A stretch of 14,883 nucleotides of DNA from CAYGZA01 sp964354135 (GTDB taxonomy: Bacteria; Planctomycetota; Planctomycetia; Pirellulales; Thermoguttaceae). The notes beneath the pieces were generated by a model. That model was not told where the DNA came from. It ran no database searches and saw nothing but the letters and a program-made list of their open reading frames with translations. The position numbers and the translations under genes are program-made. How positions within the stretch are numbered: position 1 is the stretch's first letter; each line of letters opens with the position of its first letter. Location of the stretch: NCBI GenBank assembly GCA_964354135.1, contig CAYGZA010000162.1:1-14883 (forward strand), read 5' to 3'. Positions 1 through 6,074 of the stretch are shown piece after piece.

Positions 1-86
1 GGTTGGGGGGCGGGGCGGTCGCGGTGTACGCCGCCTTGGTGTTCGGCTCGTGGTTCGACTTTCTCAGCACGCTGGGGAGATTCTAG
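1..86 (+). CDS. C-terminal end of an unidentified membrane protein (5' partial)
   Basis: The frame starting at base 3 is open from the window edge to a TAG at 84-86 and gives 27 residues. They are Gly/Ala/Val-rich and hydrophobic (LGGGAVAVYAALVFGSWFDF) and end in a short polar tail. This looks like a last transmembrane helix plus tail, as at the end of many inner-membrane proteins, including secretion-system subunits. It is read in the same direction as the secretion/pilus operon that begins 112 bases downstream, so it may be an earlier member of that cluster. Too little is visible to name it. Confidence 0.5.
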   Translation, partial: LGGGAVAVYAALVFGSWFDFLSTLGRF

Positions 87-91
87 AAGAA

Positions 92-116
92 GGGGCGGGG
101 GTTCGGGGGCGGGGGG
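92..116 (+). repeat. G-run cluster with G-quadruplex pattern
   Basis: Directly after the stop codon at 84-86 come four G-runs of 4, 5, 5 and 6 bases. They are separated by C, TTC and C, with a further GGG at 120-122. This fits the four-run pattern for an intramolecular G-quadruplex in the non-template strand and the RNA. It could affect transcription or mRNA 3' ends, but that is inference. Confidence 0.5.
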
Positions 117-136
117 CTAGGGACGAGAAATCAGAG

Positions 137-155
137 CCGGGCCGTGTCGGCCCGG
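137..155 (+). other. Strong GC hairpin, possible end of the upstream transcript
   Basis: A perfect 7-bp stem CCGGGCC / GGCCCGG encloses a 5-base loop GTGTC. It lies 50 bases after the stop codon of the upstream partial gene and 43 bases before the next start. No T-tract follows, so it is not a classical intrinsic terminator. It could be a processing or stabilising hairpin. Confidence 0.4.
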
Positions 156-159
156 TCGC

Positions 160-187
160 GTAGCGGCCGGGCTTGCCCGGCGCGCCG
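160..187 (+). repeat. Short palindromic (REP-like) element
   Basis: GTAGC is followed by a 6-bp stem GCCGGG / CCCGGC with loop CTTG (166-181) and then GCGCC. The layout resembles the first arm of the palindromic element at 9955-10026: GTAGC, stem, CTTGCC, closing stem, then CGCC. The stem bases differ but remain paired. Relatedness of the two is inferred. Confidence 0.35.
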
Positions 188-198
188 GATCGACAACC

Positions 199-1392
199 AT
201 GCCCAGATACGTCTACACAGCCCGAGATTCCCAAGGCCGGCAGATTCCCGGCGAGGTGGAGGCTGCCGGGCAGGAGGAAGCCCTGGCCAAACTGGCGGCC
301 CAAGGACTCCAGGCCGATCCGGCTGCGCTCCGCGAGATCCCGGCGTGGGTGGCCGCGTCGCCTCGCCTCTCTGCCGAGGAAGCCGCGGAGCTGGCCGGCC
401 AAATGGCCCAAATGGCGCAGGCGGGGCTCCCGTTGGCCTCCGGTCTGCGGGCTATGGCCGAAGAGTCGGAGAGCCGGCGTCTGGCCGAGGTCCTTCGGGG
501 AATCGCCGCCCGTTTGGACGAGGGCGGCACCTTGGAGGCGGCGATTGCCCAGCAGGGGGCACGCATCCCCGAGCCGATCCGTAGCCTGATCCTCGCCGGG
601 GCCCGCAGCGGGCGGCTCAGCATCGTGCTCGAAGAGTTGGTGGCCCGGGAGCAGCGACGAAAGAACATCCGGCAGCAGTTGCGGCTTACGCTGGCCTATC
701 CGGCCTTTTTGCTGGGACTGGTCGTGGCTCTGTATGCCCTTGCCAGTTTCTGGGTTGTGCCGCAGTTTGGCCAAGTTTTTGCCGACTTCAACACGACCTT
801 GCCGTCGCTGACCCGAACCGTCCTTTGGACCTTCTCGCCGACCGGCGCCCTGATCGCACTGATCGGGACGGCGCTGCTGGTGGGGCTGGGGATGCTGTGT
901 TACGGTCTGCGGTCGCAGGAGGTCTGGGCGCAGAAAGTCCTCTATGCGGTCCCGGTCGTGGGGCCGGCCTGGCGCTTCCACGGACTCACCGATCTGGGGA
1001 CGCTCATGGCCCTCCTCGTGGAACAGGAGGTTCCGTTGCCGCAGGCGTTGCGCGTGGCGGCCGACGCCCTGCAAGAGGCCGACCTGAAGCAAGGCTGCCG
1101 ATTGGCGGCCGACGCCGTGGAATCGGGGGAGCCCTTGTCGGAGTGCGTCGCGCGGCTCCGCCAGTTCCACCGCGGGCTTGGGCCGTTCGTCCAGTGGGGC
1201 GAGCAGACGCCCGCCCTGGCCGAGTCATTTCGCGCCGCCACCGCCATGTTCGATGCCCAGGCCCGGGTCCGCTCCTGGCTCTTGGATGGGGTTGCTCTGC
1301 CGTTTACGTTCGTGCTGGTTGTCGGGTTCGTCGCGTTTTGGTGTATTGGGCTGATGTTGCCGCTCGTGGCCTTGATCCAAAGCCTAAGCTGA
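199..1392 (+). CDS. Type II secretion / type IV pilus inner-membrane protein, GspF/PilC family
   Basis: This is a 397-aa protein of the T2SSF family, the polytopic platform protein that couples the assembly ATPase to pseudopilin polymerisation in the inner membrane. Residues 1-45 carry the short N-terminal segment typical of full-length GspF (MPRYVYTARDSQGR..., then GEV...EALAKLAAQGL). Two cytoplasmic helical T2SF domains follow at about 60-165 and 262-365, with family-like patterns QMAQAGLPLASGL, and ARSGRL in the position of the usual GE.sG.L. Hydrophobic helices lie near 166-188, 214-236 and 366-390. VVPQF.. followed by LPSLT (about 186-205) is the conserved loop after the first helix. Length is close to the usual 400 residues. 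The ATG at 199 has no convincing Shine-Dalgarno sequence but gives the proper family N-terminus. Its stop overlaps the next start by one base. Confidence 0.88.
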   Translation: MPRYVYTARDSQGRQIPGEVEAAGQEEALAKLAAQGLQADPAALREIPAWVAASPRLSAEEAAELAGQMAQMAQAGLPLASGLRAMAEESESRRLAEVLRGIAARLDEGGTLEAAIAQQGARIPEPIRSLILAGARSGRLSIVLEELVAREQRRKNIRQQLRLTLAYPAFLLGLVVALYALASFWVVPQFGQVFADFNTTLPSLTRTVLWTFSPTGALIALIGTALLVGLGMLCYGLRSQEVWAQKVLYAVPVVGPAWRFHGLTDLGTLMALLVEQEVPLPQALRVAADALQEADLKQGCRLAADAVESGEPLSECVARLRQFHRGLGPFVQWGEQTPALAESFRAATAMFDAQARVRSWLLDGVALPFTFVLVVGFVAFWCIGLMLPLVALIQSLS

Positions 1393-2699
1393 TGCCCCTA
1401 ATCTCACCGACGGAATACGCTCTGGTCGCCGTCTTCGCGATTCTGGTCGGAATCGCAGTCCTGGTGGCCCTGCGCGCAATGAACGACTGGCGGCCCGTGG
1501 GCGCGAGCGGCGTGCGACGCCTGGTCATCGAGGGCTGGCGGGGGTTGCGGACGGTGCGGATCGGCGATGTGGTGCGGCTCGTGTTGACCGTCGTTCTCTG
1601 CGTGTTGATCGTTTTCCTAGTTCTGCTGGCCGTCTTCGGGTCCATTGCCACCGTGGCGATTCTGTTTGCGGTAGTCCTGGTGTGTCAGAGGTACCGCCGG
1701 GCCAGACAGCAGGCGATCCTCTCAACCCTGGCGGTGGCGGCGGAGCGGGGGATCCCGCTGGCTTCGGTCCTTCGCGCATTCGTCGCTGAGCGGCGGGGCG
1801 CAGCGGCCCGGGCGGCCTGCAAAGTGGCCACCTACTTGGAGTCGGGCGAGACCTTGCCGGAGGCCCTGGCCGACGTGGGCGGGTTGGTGCCGCGGCAGGC
1901 GATGCTCAAGATCCGCGTCGGCCAGGAGTCGGGCGGACTGATCCAGGCCCTCCGCGAGGCCGGGCAGAGCGAAATCGCCGCCGAATCGGTCCGCAGCCAG
2001 GTGGGCGGGAAGCTGGTTTACCTCGGCTTCCTGGGCCTGTTCATGGCGCTAGTGTTTGTTTTCGTCCTGCTCAAGATCGCGCCGGCGTTCGCCAAGATCT
2101 TCCAGGATTTCGGCGCCGACTTGCCGGCGGCCACCAAGTTCTTCACTTCGGCCTCCTATGCCGCGGTTGTCTACTGGTACCTGTGGATCTGGCCGCTCGT
2201 CGTGGCGCCGGGATACGTGCTGGTCTGGGCCGTGACGGGGTTCGAGGCCGATTTTCCCTGCCTGCGGCGGCTGGCGGCCCGGCTGGATACCGCCGCGATC
2301 CTCGAATCGCTCGCCCTCGTGGCCGAGCGCCAGCGCCCCATCACCGGGGGGCTGACGACGCTGGCCAACCACTATCCGAAGGCGTCGGTCCGCCGGCGCC
2401 TGGCGATGGCCCTGGCGACGACCATCGGCGGGACGGACTGGGCCGACAGCCTGCGGGCCCAAGGCCTGATCCGGGCGGCCGATCTGGCGGTGCTCCGTGC
2501 GGCCCAGCGCCTGGGGAATCTTCCCTGGGCCCTCCGCGAGCTGGCGGAAGGCAACCGCCGCCGATTCACCTACCGGGCGTACGTCTTCCTCCAGTTCTTC
2601 TTCCCGCTGGCGATCCTGTTTTTCGGATTGACGGTGGCGGCCTTTGCGGTGGCGTACTTCAGTCCCTTGATCTCCCTGATCCAGAAGTTGTGCGGATGA
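1392..2699 (+). CDS. Second GspF/PilC-family inner-membrane protein
   Basis: This is a 435-aa T2SSF-family protein, a paralogue of the upstream gene. The ATG at 1392 overlaps the previous TGA by one base, indicating translational coupling; the frame is open further upstream, but that part overlaps the first GspF gene. Unlike its neighbour it lacks the soluble GspF N-terminal segment and has added hydrophobic helices near 8-28, 62-80 and 82-98. The first T2SF domain follows (about 105-205, with ERGIPLASVL and VGQESGGL), then a helix at 208-228 and the signature loop IAPAFAKIFQDFGADLP (229-245). There is a helix at about 256-283, a second domain (about 297-395) and a final helix at about 396-424. 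Tandem F proteins suggest a hetero-oligomeric platform or two parallel machines; this is inference. Confidence 0.85.
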   Translation: MPLISPTEYALVAVFAILVGIAVLVALRAMNDWRPVGASGVRRLVIEGWRGLRTVRIGDVVRLVLTVVLCVLIVFLVLLAVFGSIATVAILFAVVLVCQRYRRARQQAILSTLAVAAERGIPLASVLRAFVAERRGAAARAACKVATYLESGETLPEALADVGGLVPRQAMLKIRVGQESGGLIQALREAGQSEIAAESVRSQVGGKLVYLGFLGLFMALVFVFVLLKIAPAFAKIFQDFGADLPAATKFFTSASYAAVVYWYLWIWPLVVAPGYVLVWAVTGFEADFPCLRRLAARLDTAAILESLALVAERQRPITGGLTTLANHYPKASVRRRLAMALATTIGGTDWADSLRAQGLIRAADLAVLRAAQRLGNLPWALRELAEGNRRRFTYRAYVFLQFFFPLAILFFGLTVAAFAVAYFSPLISLIQKLCG

Positions 2700-3100
2700 T
2701 GACGCATCGACGCGGTTTCACGCTCTTGGAAGCTACGGCATCTGCCGCCGTGTTGGGGGCCTTGATGATCCTCTGCTTCAGGTTCTTTACGGCGATGGCG
2801 GTGCAGCAGGAAGCCGTGCGCGACCATAGCCGGGCCGTCCAACTGGCTGCCAACGTGATGGAGCGGCTGGCCGCCCAGCCGTGGGACGAGCTGACCCCGG
2901 ACAAGGTCCGCCCGCTCCAGGACGCGGAGGAGCTCCGCCAGAACCTCCCGGATGCGAAGGTGGAGATCCAGGTCACCGCGTCGCCGGGGGAGCCTGGAGC
3001 AAAGCTGGTTGCCGTCGTGGTCCGCCGGGAGCCGCGGCCCGACGTGCCGCAGCGACCCGTGCGGCTGGTGGCGTGGCGATATCGAACGAGTGCGAGGTGA
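2696..3100 (+). CDS. Type IV pilin-like minor pseudopilin (PilV/GspI-like)
   Basis: This 134-aa protein has a class III prepilin signal: MMTHRRG followed by FTLLEA, with predicted cleavage between Gly7 and Phe8 and Glu at +5 of the mature protein. An approximately 20-residue hydrophobic helix follows (about 13-31). The small polar C-terminal domain includes MERLAAQPWDEL and a strand-rich end. Size and the LAANVMERLAAQPW pattern resemble GspI/PilV minor pseudopilins, which initiate the pseudopilus. The start at 2696 overlaps the preceding stop by four bases (ATGA); a second ATG at 2699 is an equally possible start. The PilV/GspI assignment within the pseudopilins is tentative. Confidence 0.82.
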   Translation: MMTHRRGFTLLEATASAAVLGALMILCFRFFTAMAVQQEAVRDHSRAVQLAANVMERLAAQPWDELTPDKVRPLQDAEELRQNLPDAKVEIQVTASPGEPGAKLVAVVVRREPRPDVPQRPVRLVAWRYRTSAR

Positions 3101-3128
3101 GGCCTGTTCAGTGGATAGAACCGCCGCC

Positions 3129-3686
3129 ATGAAAAAACGCCTCGGATTCAGCCTGGTCGAGATAGCGACCGTGCTCGGGGTGAGTTCGGCCCTGCTGGCG
3201 ATCGCCATAGGGCTCCTGCACACCCTGTATCAGTTCCAGCAAGGCGGCCACGAGCAACTCCGCCAGCGGCTGGCACTGGACCGCTTGTCCCAGCAGTTCC
3301 GCGAGGACGTCCATGCGGCGACTCGTCTGGCGGCCGCCGAGGTCGCGGCTGCCGACGGCAAGAAGATCCCCGGGTGGGAACTCCAATTGGCAGCCGGTCG
3401 GAAGGTCCGGTACCGGCTGGAAGGCGAGGCCCTGGTGCGTGCGGAGCTGGAAGGGGACAAGCCGGTAGCCCACGAGCGGTTCATGCTTCCGCCTGGTGCT
3501 AAGGCAGAGATGAAGGTCCGGCAAGACAAGACGTACCCGTTGGCCGGCCTGCGGATCACGGTAGCCAGAGAGCCCTTGGGAAGCGTCCCGCCGCCGGTGC
3601 TGTGGGTCGAAGGCGTTTTGGGCCTGGATCACCGGTTCGCCTTGCCGGCCGCCGGTGCCTCCAAGCCGCCCGAAGGAAAGAAGTAG
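3129..3686 (+). CDS. Type IV pilin-like minor pseudopilin (GspJ/PilW-like)
   Basis: This 185-aa protein begins MKKRLG-FSLVEIATVLGV, a textbook prepilin peptidase site (after Gly6) with Glu at +5 and a hydrophobic helix to about residue 33. After the helix come an amphipathic segment (QQGGHEQLRQRLALDRLSQQF, interrupted by charged residues) and a FREDV motif near residue 58. This 'RLSQQFREDV' region is characteristic of GspJ/PilW-type proteins. The rest is a soluble domain ending in a lysine-rich tail (PPEGKK). The ATG at 3129 is chosen because it puts the cleavage site at the normal distance. The 28-base gap before it has no strong ribosome site. It lies five bases upstream of the next gene. 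Confidence 0.82.
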   Translation: MKKRLGFSLVEIATVLGVSSALLAIAIGLLHTLYQFQQGGHEQLRQRLALDRLSQQFREDVHAATRLAAAEVAAADGKKIPGWELQLAAGRKVRYRLEGEALVRAELEGDKPVAHERFMLPPGAKAEMKVRQDKTYPLAGLRITVAREPLGSVPPPVLWVEGVLGLDHRFALPAAGASKPPEGKK

Positions 3687-3691
3687 TAGCC

Positions 3692-4138
3692 ATGAGTAGA
3701 CGAGCCGGATTCCCAGGCGTAAACGCCTGGGCTAGGGAACGGCACCGCGGCGCCATCTTGATCGTGGCGATCGTCTGCGTGGCCGTGGCCACGGCCACGA
3801 TGATCTCTTTGGTACACCTGGCGATGGGACAGCGGACCCGCGCCCGGGCCGAGGCCCGGCAGGTGCAGTGTGGCTGGCTGGCTGAGTCGGCCTTGGACCG
3901 GGCCGCGTGGCGCCTGGCTGCCGACCCGAAATACCCGGGCGAAACCTGGAACTTGCCGGCGGAGGCATTCGGCGGTTCCGACCCCGCGGTCGTGGTAATC
4001 CAGGTGGAACCTGTACCCGAACAACCCATGCGCCGCTTGGTTCGCGTGCGGGCCGACTATCCCGACCACCCCCGAGATCGGGTGCGGCTGAGCAAGCAGG
4101 CGGTCGTAGAACTTCAGTCGACAGGAGAAAAGAAATGA
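3692..4138 (+). CDS. GspK/PilX-like secretion-pilus minor component
   Basis: This 148-aa protein has an N-terminal RHRG-AILIVAIVCVAVATA segment, as in GspK/PilX proteins, which lack the usual FTLLE start but have a Gly before a hydrophobic helix (here about 21-43). Then comes QRTRARAEARQVQCGWLAESALDRAAWRL, broken here as QRTRARAEARQ / VQCGWLAESALDRA: the amphipathic stretch that follows the helix in this family. It is much shorter than GspK (about 300 aa) and nearer to PilX size. An AAGGAAAG at 3673-3680 could serve as ribosome site, eleven bases from the ATG. Residues 7-14 (FPGVNAWA) are encoded by a perfect palindrome and look like inserted sequence. The stop overlaps the next start by four bases. 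Confidence 0.72.
   Translation: MSRRAGFPGVNAWARERHRGAILIVAIVCVAVATATMISLVHLAMGQRTRARAEARQVQCGWLAESALDRAAWRLAADPKYPGETWNLPAEAFGGSDPAVVVIQVEPVPEQPMRRLVRVRADYPDHPRDRVRLSKQAVVELQSTGEKK
3712..3731 (+). repeat. Perfect palindrome embedded in coding sequence
   Basis: CCCAGGCGT and its exact reverse complement ACGCCTGGG are separated by two A's; realistically this is an 8-bp stem with loop TAAA. It starts 18 bases after the first codon's end of the PilX-like gene and keeps the reading frame open. It resembles the small palindromic repeats that planctomycete genomes carry in intergenic DNA. Confidence 0.7.
4123..4127 (+). promoter_or_regulatory. Shine-Dalgarno site of the DUF1559 gene
   Basis: AGGAG lies seven bases before the ATG at 4135, inside the end of the upstream gene. 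It is the best ribosome site in the pilin operon, suggesting this gene is translated more strongly than its neighbours. Confidence 0.7.
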
Positions 4139-5052
4139 GTCGCAGAATATCCCCGCGCCGCGGGTTTACGCTGGTGGAGCTATTGGTGGTGATCGCCATC
4201 ATTGGGATCCTGATCGCCCTGTTGCTGCCGGCGGTCCAGGCGGCCCGGGAAGCGGCCCGGAGGTCGTCGTGCGCGAACAACCTGATGCAGTTGGGGATAG
4301 CCCTGCACGGTTACGAGTTGGCCCACGAGGTCTTCCCCCCGGGCGTAGTGGAACCCAAGGGCCCGATCCGCAGCGAGCCCCGCGGCTACCACATGTCGTG
4401 GCTTGTCCAGGTCCTGCCCTACGTGGAACAAGGCAATGCCTTCCGGATGATCGATTTCTCGGTCGGCGCGTACGACAAGAAGAACGTCGCCGTCTACGGG
4501 CACCGGATTCCCTTGCTCGAGTGCCCGTCCGATCGCTTGAATCCGGGAGCCGCAGTCGGCAAACCGGCCAGCAGCTATGCCGGATGCCACCACGACGTGG
4601 AGGCGCCCATCGAGAAGGACAACCACGGGGTCCTGTTCCTCAACAGCCGCGTGCGCCCGCGGGACGTCACTGACGGACTGTCGCATACCATCTTCGTCGG
4701 TGAGAAGGTTCTGGACGGAACGGACCTGAGCTGGATATCGGGCACGCGGGCGACGCTCCGCAACACAGGGGCGGTACCGAACCAGGGTCTGGCGGGCATC
4801 ATTGCCGCTTTCGAGACGGCCTCCGAGAGACTGCCCGCGTTTCCCAAAGAGGAGGCCGCGGAAGGGGCCAAATCGCAGCCGGCCGATCCCGCACTGCTGG
4901 TCGTCGGAGGGTTCTCGTCGCACCACGCAGGCGGAGCGAACTTCCTGCGGGGCGACGGCGCCGTCCGGTTCATCTCCGAGAGCATTACTCTTCAAGCGTT
5001 CCAGCGCCTCGGGCACCGCGCCGACGGGAAGCTCCAGGATGACGGATACTAG
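4135..5052 (+). CDS. DUF1559 family prepilin-like protein
   Basis: This 305-aa protein is a typical planctomycete DUF1559 protein. The prepilin signal MSRRISPRRG-FTLVELLVV is cleaved after Gly10, with Glu at +5. The long hydrophobic helix IAIIGILIALLLPAVQAARE runs directly into the family signature of AAR, SCANNL and LGIALHGY. PPGV and a PSD-containing stretch follow in the middle. The C-terminal family signature SSHHAGGANFLRGDGAVRFI lies at about residues 261-280. Length is within the usual 300-380 range. Such proteins are thought to be exported and assembled or anchored like pilins, with a substrate-binding-like domain; the true role is unknown. Its ATG overlaps the previous stop by four bases. 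Presence in an operon with secretion platform genes supports a pilin-like function. Confidence 0.92.
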   Translation: MSRRISPRRGFTLVELLVVIAIIGILIALLLPAVQAAREAARRSSCANNLMQLGIALHGYELAHEVFPPGVVEPKGPIRSEPRGYHMSWLVQVLPYVEQGNAFRMIDFSVGAYDKKNVAVYGHRIPLLECPSDRLNPGAAVGKPASSYAGCHHDVEAPIEKDNHGVLFLNSRVRPRDVTDGLSHTIFVGEKVLDGTDLSWISGTRATLRNTGAVPNQGLAGIIAAFETASERLPAFPKEEAAEGAKSQPADPALLVVGGFSSHHAGGANFLRGDGAVRFISESITLQAFQRLGHRADGKLQDDGY

Positions 5053-5467
5053 GCTGTCCAACCCGGATCGTCCCGAGCCGCAGGCACCAAGGGCTCCCGA
5101 CTCGCGGCCGCAGAGCGGCTGTTCGCTCGCTTTGATCCTGCTACTGTTCGTCGTCGTGGCCACTCTGCTGGCCGCGACCCGGTTGGTGTGGGCCTCCGCT
5201 TGGGACCCGAATAACGACTACACGCTGGGGGTCGCCGCGCTCGGGGCGTTTCTCGGCGGCGTGGTCGGGATAATCCTTGGACTCGTGCAGCCACGGAAGG
5301 CCGTATCGACGCTCATCGGCCTGTTGAGCGGCTTCGCGTTCGGCGCGATGATCGGGGTCCTGCTCGCGGTCCCCGAGGCTTGCCTGACGGTCGCCGTCGG
5401 GTCGGCCATCCTCGTGGCGTTCGCCGCTCTCGTGCGGAGCCAACAGCGCACGCCGCCGGCGAGTTGA
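5039..5467 (+). CDS. Small four-helix membrane protein, unknown function
   Basis: This is a 142-aa protein. A proline/arginine-rich cytoplasmic-type N-terminus (1-26) is followed by four likely transmembrane helices near 29-52, 62-82, 89-110 and 113-132, and a short charged tail. Glycine-rich helix pairs (LGAFLGGVVGIILGL, LLSGFAFGAMIGVLL) suggest tight packing. The ATG at 5039 lies inside the DUF1559 gene and overlaps it by 14 bases, so it is probably the last gene of the operon. It ends 16 bases from the convergent XRE gene. I do not recognise a family, and it may be only an accessory to the pilin genes. Confidence 0.72.
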   Translation: MTDTRLSNPDRPEPQAPRAPDSRPQSGCSLALILLLFVVVATLLAATRLVWASAWDPNNDYTLGVAALGAFLGGVVGIILGLVQPRKAVSTLIGLLSGFAFGAMIGVLLAVPEACLTVAVGSAILVAFAALVRSQQRTPPAS

Positions 5468-5483
5468 CGGGCGGTCTCGCGGC

Positions 5484-5822
5484 TCAAGCCTCCGTAAGCG
5501 AAACCACGACGCGCTTGCCCACCGCTTCGGCGTAGCGCACGAGCGTTTCCATGGTCGGGTTGGGGCGCTGCCCGGTCTCGAGCTTCGAAAGCGCAGAGCG
5601 ATCCATCCCGGTAAGTTCCGTCAGGTCCGAGAGGCTCAGGCCCATCTCTTCTCGCGCGGCTTTGAGCTGCCTCAGCAACTCGTGCAACTGGTCGAGCGCT
5701 CCCATGCGCTTGTGGTGCCGCGCGATCAGGTCCGGCAGTTCTCCGGCAATCTGCTCTCGAATCGCCTTGTATTTCGCGGCTTCCTCGGGTGTGAGTCTCC
5801 GGTTGCGGACAATGCGCTTCAT
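5484..5822 (-). CDS. XRE-family helix-turn-helix regulator, antitoxin-like
   Basis: This 112-aa protein has an N-terminal extension (MKRIVRNRRLTPEEAAKY...IARHHKRM, about 1-45) and a Cro/C1-type HTH at about 51-107. The HTH contains LKAAREEMGLSLSDLTELTG, then MDRSALSKLETGQ as recognition helix and following turn, and NPTMETLVRYAEAVGKRVVV. The layout matches antitoxins encoded second in toxin-antitoxin operons of the HigBA type. The start is certain: GAGGAGGG lies about seven bases upstream. The ATG overlaps the stop of a 22-codon ORF by four bases (ATGA). No intact toxin gene is present on either side, so it may now be a solitary regulator, probably autoregulated through the repeats at its promoter. 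Confidence 0.85.
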   Translation of the reverse strand: MKRIVRNRRLTPEEAAKYKAIREQIAGELPDLIARHHKRMGALDQLHELLRQLKAAREEMGLSLSDLTELTGMDRSALSKLETGQRPNPTMETLVRYAEAVGKRVVVSLTEA

Positions 5823-5887
5823 CGTCGCTCCCTCCTCGGAACGTCCGGATCATCGTCGAGGTCCCAGATGATCGAGTCGAATGGCAC
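5819..5887 (-). pseudogene. 22-codon mini-ORF coupled to the XRE gene; possible remnant of its toxin partner
   Basis: A GTG start at 5887 with an AGGAG ten bases upstream gives VPFDSIIWDLDDDPD followed by VPRRERR and a TGA that overlaps the XRE ATG. From memory, IIWDLDDDPD resembles the first residues of small (about 85-100 aa) planctomycete/cyanobacterial proteins beginning '..WDLDDDPDGNVxHIxEHG'. Those are encoded just upstream of XRE antitoxins of exactly this type and end near a 'YxVP' motif. The ORF therefore looks like such a gene with its centre deleted in frame. Promoter, ribosome site and the coupling of stop to start are retained. Alternatively it is a true leader peptide. It is too short to appear in standard gene calls. 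Confidence 0.45.
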
Positions 5888-5915
5888 GGCTCCGGTTCTC
5901 CTGTTCCGTGGAAGT

Positions 5916-5944
5916 ATAATACCACACTCGGCCTGTAAAGTCAA
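5916..5944 (-). promoter_or_regulatory. Sigma70-type promoter of the mini-ORF/XRE operon
   Basis: Read on the minus strand, TTGACT (5944-5939) and TATTAT (5921-5916) are separated by exactly 17 bases. Each hexamer has five of six consensus bases. The expected start site is about 20 bases before the GTG of the mini-ORF. Confidence 0.7.
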
Positions 5945-5965
5945 GGGACGAATGTGTCAAGGGAC
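5940..5965 (-). repeat. Direct repeat overlapping the -35 box, possible operator
   Basis: GTCAAGGGAC occurs at 5940-5949 and 5956-5965 on the plus strand, a spacing of 16 bases (about one and a half helical turns). The first copy includes most of the -35 hexamer. This is a natural place for the XRE protein to bind its own promoter, but binding is inferred. Confidence 0.4.
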
Positions 5966-6011
5966 CGCGAGGCAACGTAGTCAAGCTGTCAGCGATCAGC
6001 CGTCCAGCAAC

Positions 6012-6074
6012 GAATTCCGTCTACTGTCTGCTGAATTCTGTCTACTGAACCCCGAACCCCGAACCCTGAATCCT
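6012..6074. repeat. Intergenic short direct repeats and heptamer array
   Basis: A 14-base unit GAATTCYGTCTACT is present at 6012-6025 and 6033-6046 with one difference. Four heptamers follow: GAACCCC, GAACCCC, GAACCCT, GAATCCT (6047-6074), reaching the stop codon of the aminotransferase gene. Read in the direction of that gene the heptamers are GGGGTTC units, the same core that appears in the G-rich tract at 92-116. The rest of the 186-base gap (5888-6073) holds the XRE promoter and no further gene. Confidence 0.6.

Noticed and set aside
137..155. Intrinsic terminator
   Set aside because: A good stem but no T-run after it; kept only as a hairpin.
64..1170. Long minus-strand open frame (368 codons) opposite the first GspF gene
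   Set aside because: Arg/Gly/His/Gln-rich composition typical of antisense shadows in GC-rich DNA; the plus frame matches a known family along its whole length.
825..1391. Upstream extension of the second GspF reading frame
   Set aside because: Open only because it overlaps the first GspF gene; the ATG at 1392 gives the coupled start and a membrane-helix N-terminus.
5888..6073. CRISPR-like repeat array
   Set aside because: Repeats are only 7-14 bases, tandem or nearly so, without unique spacers; no cas gene is present.
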